A DNA stretch of 39,213 bases from a virus: positions 1 through 39,213 of IMG/VR virus record IMGVR_UViG_3300046794_000200. The stretch is one strand, 5' to 3'. This document shows, one piece after another, positions 37,846-39,213 of this stretch. Position numbers and translations under genes: made by a program. How positions within the stretch are numbered: the first letter of the stretch is position 1; the number at the start of each line of letters is the position of its first letter. The notes under the pieces are model-generated. The model saw only the letters and a list, made by a program, of their open reading frames with translations, did not search any database and had not been told where the DNA came from.

Positions 37846-37854
37846 GGGAATGTG

Positions 37855-38130
37855 ATGGGTGACTTGAACAGGCAGCAAATCTGCGCCGCGCTGGGCGTGA
37901 GCGAATCAACAATAAGGCGGCTCGAACAGGCTGGTCTACCATATACCCCGGTGGGTGTGCGGTCGAAGCGGTATGACCTGGCCGAGTGCAAGAAGTGGTT
38001 AAAGGAGAATCAGCAGTGTCAACATGGGAAGACAAGGACGGTCGCAGGCACGTTGGAGTCATGGTCGAAGGGAAGCGCGTTCACCGAATCCTGCCGAAGG
38101 GCGCATCTGCGAGTGATGCCAAGCGCGTAG
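37855..38130 (+). CDS. AlpA/excisionase-like HTH protein overlapping integrase
   Basis: A 91-residue protein. MGDLNRQQICAALGVSESTI, RRLEQAGLPYTPVG and KRYDLAECKKWLKENQQ form a MerR/AlpA-type winged HTH typical of excisionases. The HTH is complete by about residue 53; the remaining 38 residues lie wholly inside the integrase gene in another frame (115-base overlap). GGGGAA before the ATG. It should direct excision or regulate integrase. Confidence 0.75.
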   Translation: MGDLNRQQICAALGVSESTIRRLEQAGLPYTPVGVRSKRYDLAECKKWLKENQQCQHGKTRTVAGTLESWSKGSAFTESCRRAHLRVMPSA

Positions 38131-39011
38131 AAGCTGAAATCCGCGCCGCCGTAGCACGGGCGCCCAAAACCGTGAACATCCCTGGCGATCCACCGATGAT
38201 CGCTATCCTGAACCTCTTCGTAGAGCATTCGAAAAAGCTCCGCAGCTCGGAAACGTCGGAATACCACGCCAGGCGCCTGGGGCCGTGGGCAGCCAAGTAC
38301 AAGGCCAGCCAAGCGCAAGAGTTCGCTGACCACGTCATCAAGGACATGAGCCAGCTGGTGGAGCACCCGAAGACGAAGGAGATGAAGCCGGCGTACGCGC
38401 CGGCGACCATCAACCGGTCGCTGGCGTGTGCGAAGAAGGGTATGGACATCGCCTGGCGGCAGCGCCTGATCCCGGAAAATTATGGTCTGCGGATCAAGCT
38501 GGTGAGCGTCAACAATAAGCGCGAGGTCTTCCTGACTGTCGACCAAGTGCGCCAGATCGCCCAACACTGCTCCGAGCAGGCCCAGGCGGCGATCTGGTTC
38601 GCGCTGCTCACCGGCGCGCGCCGCGGCGAGATCTTCAAGATTCGGACCGAGCACATCGGCACCGATACGATCACCCTGCCGGCCAGCCACACGAAGACTA
38701 ACCGCATGCGCGTCATCCCGATCATCCCGGCCCTGCGGCCCTGGCTGAAGCACCTGCCGCTGACGATCACTGTCGACGGCGTGAAGTCGGCGTGGCGCCG
38801 GGCGCGGGTGACTGCCGGTATGGACCACGTGAACTTCCACGACCTGCGGCACTCGTGCGCGAGTATCATGCTGGGTCTGGGCGTCGACCTCTACACGATC
38901 AGCAAGATCCTGGGCCACAGCACGATCCAGACTACGCAGCGATATTCGCACCTGCAGGTTGATGCGCAGCGCGCGGCGCTGGAAAAGCTGGGCGCGCTGG
39001 CCAGCAAATAG
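38016..39011 (+). CDS. int: Tyrosine site-specific integrase
   Basis: A 331-residue integrase. Catalytic residues are visible: Arg in LTGARRGEI, Lys in SHTKTNRMR, HDLRH, the His in ILGHSTIQ, and Tyr (about 310) in TTQRYSHL. The N-terminal part has a core-binding SAM-like domain (YAPATINRSLACAKKGMDIA). The start is GTG at 38016, with AGGAG eight bases upstream. It lies next to attR and would recombine attP with tRNA-Val. Confidence 0.93.
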   Translation: MSTWEDKDGRRHVGVMVEGKRVHRILPKGASASDAKRVEAEIRAAVARAPKTVNIPGDPPMIAILNLFVEHSKKLRSSETSEYHARRLGPWAAKYKASQAQEFADHVIKDMSQLVEHPKTKEMKPAYAPATINRSLACAKKGMDIAWRQRLIPENYGLRIKLVSVNNKREVFLTVDQVRQIAQHCSEQAQAAIWFALLTGARRGEIFKIRTEHIGTDTITLPASHTKTNRMRVIPIIPALRPWLKHLPLTITVDGVKSAWRRARVTAGMDHVNFHDLRHSCASIMLGLGVDLYTISKILGHSTIQTTQRYSHLQVDAQRAALEKLGALASK

Positions 39012-39034
39012 CCTGTGTAAAAACGTGTGTAATT
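39011..39034. other. Candidate integrase arm-type sites, right end
   Basis: GCCTGTGTAA (39011-39020) and GTGTAATT (39027-39034) directly after int repeat the pair found at 172-196 inside attL, same orientation and nearly the same spacing. Probably arm-binding sites of attP. Confidence 0.4.
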
Positions 39035-39114
39035 TGGTGCAAATCAGGGGCGTTTTGTGGCGTTCTGGACCGTACGCTTCCCTATGAAACCCTGCGCGAA
39101 CATGCCCTGTAATG

Positions 39115-39213
39115 GCATTCACACTGCAGGGGTCGCAAGTTCGAAACTTGCACTTCCCACCAGAATAAAGCTGAGAAATCAGTGACTTAGAGAAGGCCAG
39201 GGCGATATGCTAC
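39115..39213. repeat. attR: right copy of the direct repeat (cut by window end)
   Basis: Identical to 59-157. It holds only the 3' half of tRNA-Val (from the anticodon stem) and is the original host copy displaced by integration. The window ends inside or at the end of the repeat. 39035-39114 between int and the repeat holds no gene. Confidence 0.93.

Overview
The window is an almost complete temperate prophage of about 39 kb in a GC-rich host, integrated in a tRNA-Val(CAC) gene. Gene content (P22-like portal, short-tail adaptor proteins, DNA-ejection proteins, no tape measure or tail tube) indicates a short-tailed (podovirus) phage. The host is probably a betaproteobacterium, perhaps Oxalobacteraceae (Massilia/Janthinobacterium-like). 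That host call rests on composition and on the ImuA type, and is inference.

Layout. (1) 1-200: host flank, intact tRNA-Val, and the left copy of a direct repeat of at least 99 bp. (2) 230-1311: an SOS-controlled imuA gene behind a perfect LexA box, then small ORFs. (3) 1311-22299, minus strand: the late operon. Read in transcription order it runs small ORFs, TerS, TerL, RMF-like protein, portal, zinc ribbon, scaffold, capsid, decoration-like protein, head-tail adaptor, tail hub, GNAT acetyltransferase, S74-chaperone protein, two ejection proteins, tail-fibre-type proteins, holin, endolysin, Rz. (4) 22300-22500: a late promoter followed at once by an intrinsic terminator. (5) 22494-27972, minus strand: the early-right operon, with Cro-like repressor, small proteins, a DUF1376-type replication protein carrying an iteron-like cluster, a DnaB/RecA-fold helicase, Gp49-family protein, a RuvC-like resolvase and a Q-like antiterminator. 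(6) 27972-30105: the immunity region, with the S24 (CI/LexA-like) repressor, a small ORF, a lipoprotein, a structured RNA resembling phage C4 antisense RNA, and a terminator. (7) 30105-39011, plus strand: the early-left operon, with small proteins, YqaJ exonuclease, RecT annealase, a PP-loop protein, an HTH/excisionase-like protein and tyrosine integrase. It is interrupted at 34778-36073 by two minus-strand membrane-protein genes. (8) 39115-39213: the right repeat copy, cut by the window end.

How it works together. The repressor appears to control two divergent early promoters that share one operator sequence (27980-28008 minus, 30075-30103 plus), like lambda PR and PL. The early-right operon ends in a Q-like protein. 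Q would then act at the late promoter (22432-22460) to read through its leader terminator and the several intrinsic terminators inside the structural operon. The repressor has the Ser/Lys autocleavage residues and imuA has its own LexA box, so both induction and imuA expression should respond to DNA damage.

The most interesting points are the GTAGAC/GTCTAC inverted-repeat cluster inside the replication gene (candidate origin), the C4-like RNA with no recognisable antirepressor next to it, the orphan SOS-controlled imuA, the two-gene membrane cassette (candidate exclusion or defence moron), and the two RMF-like proteins.
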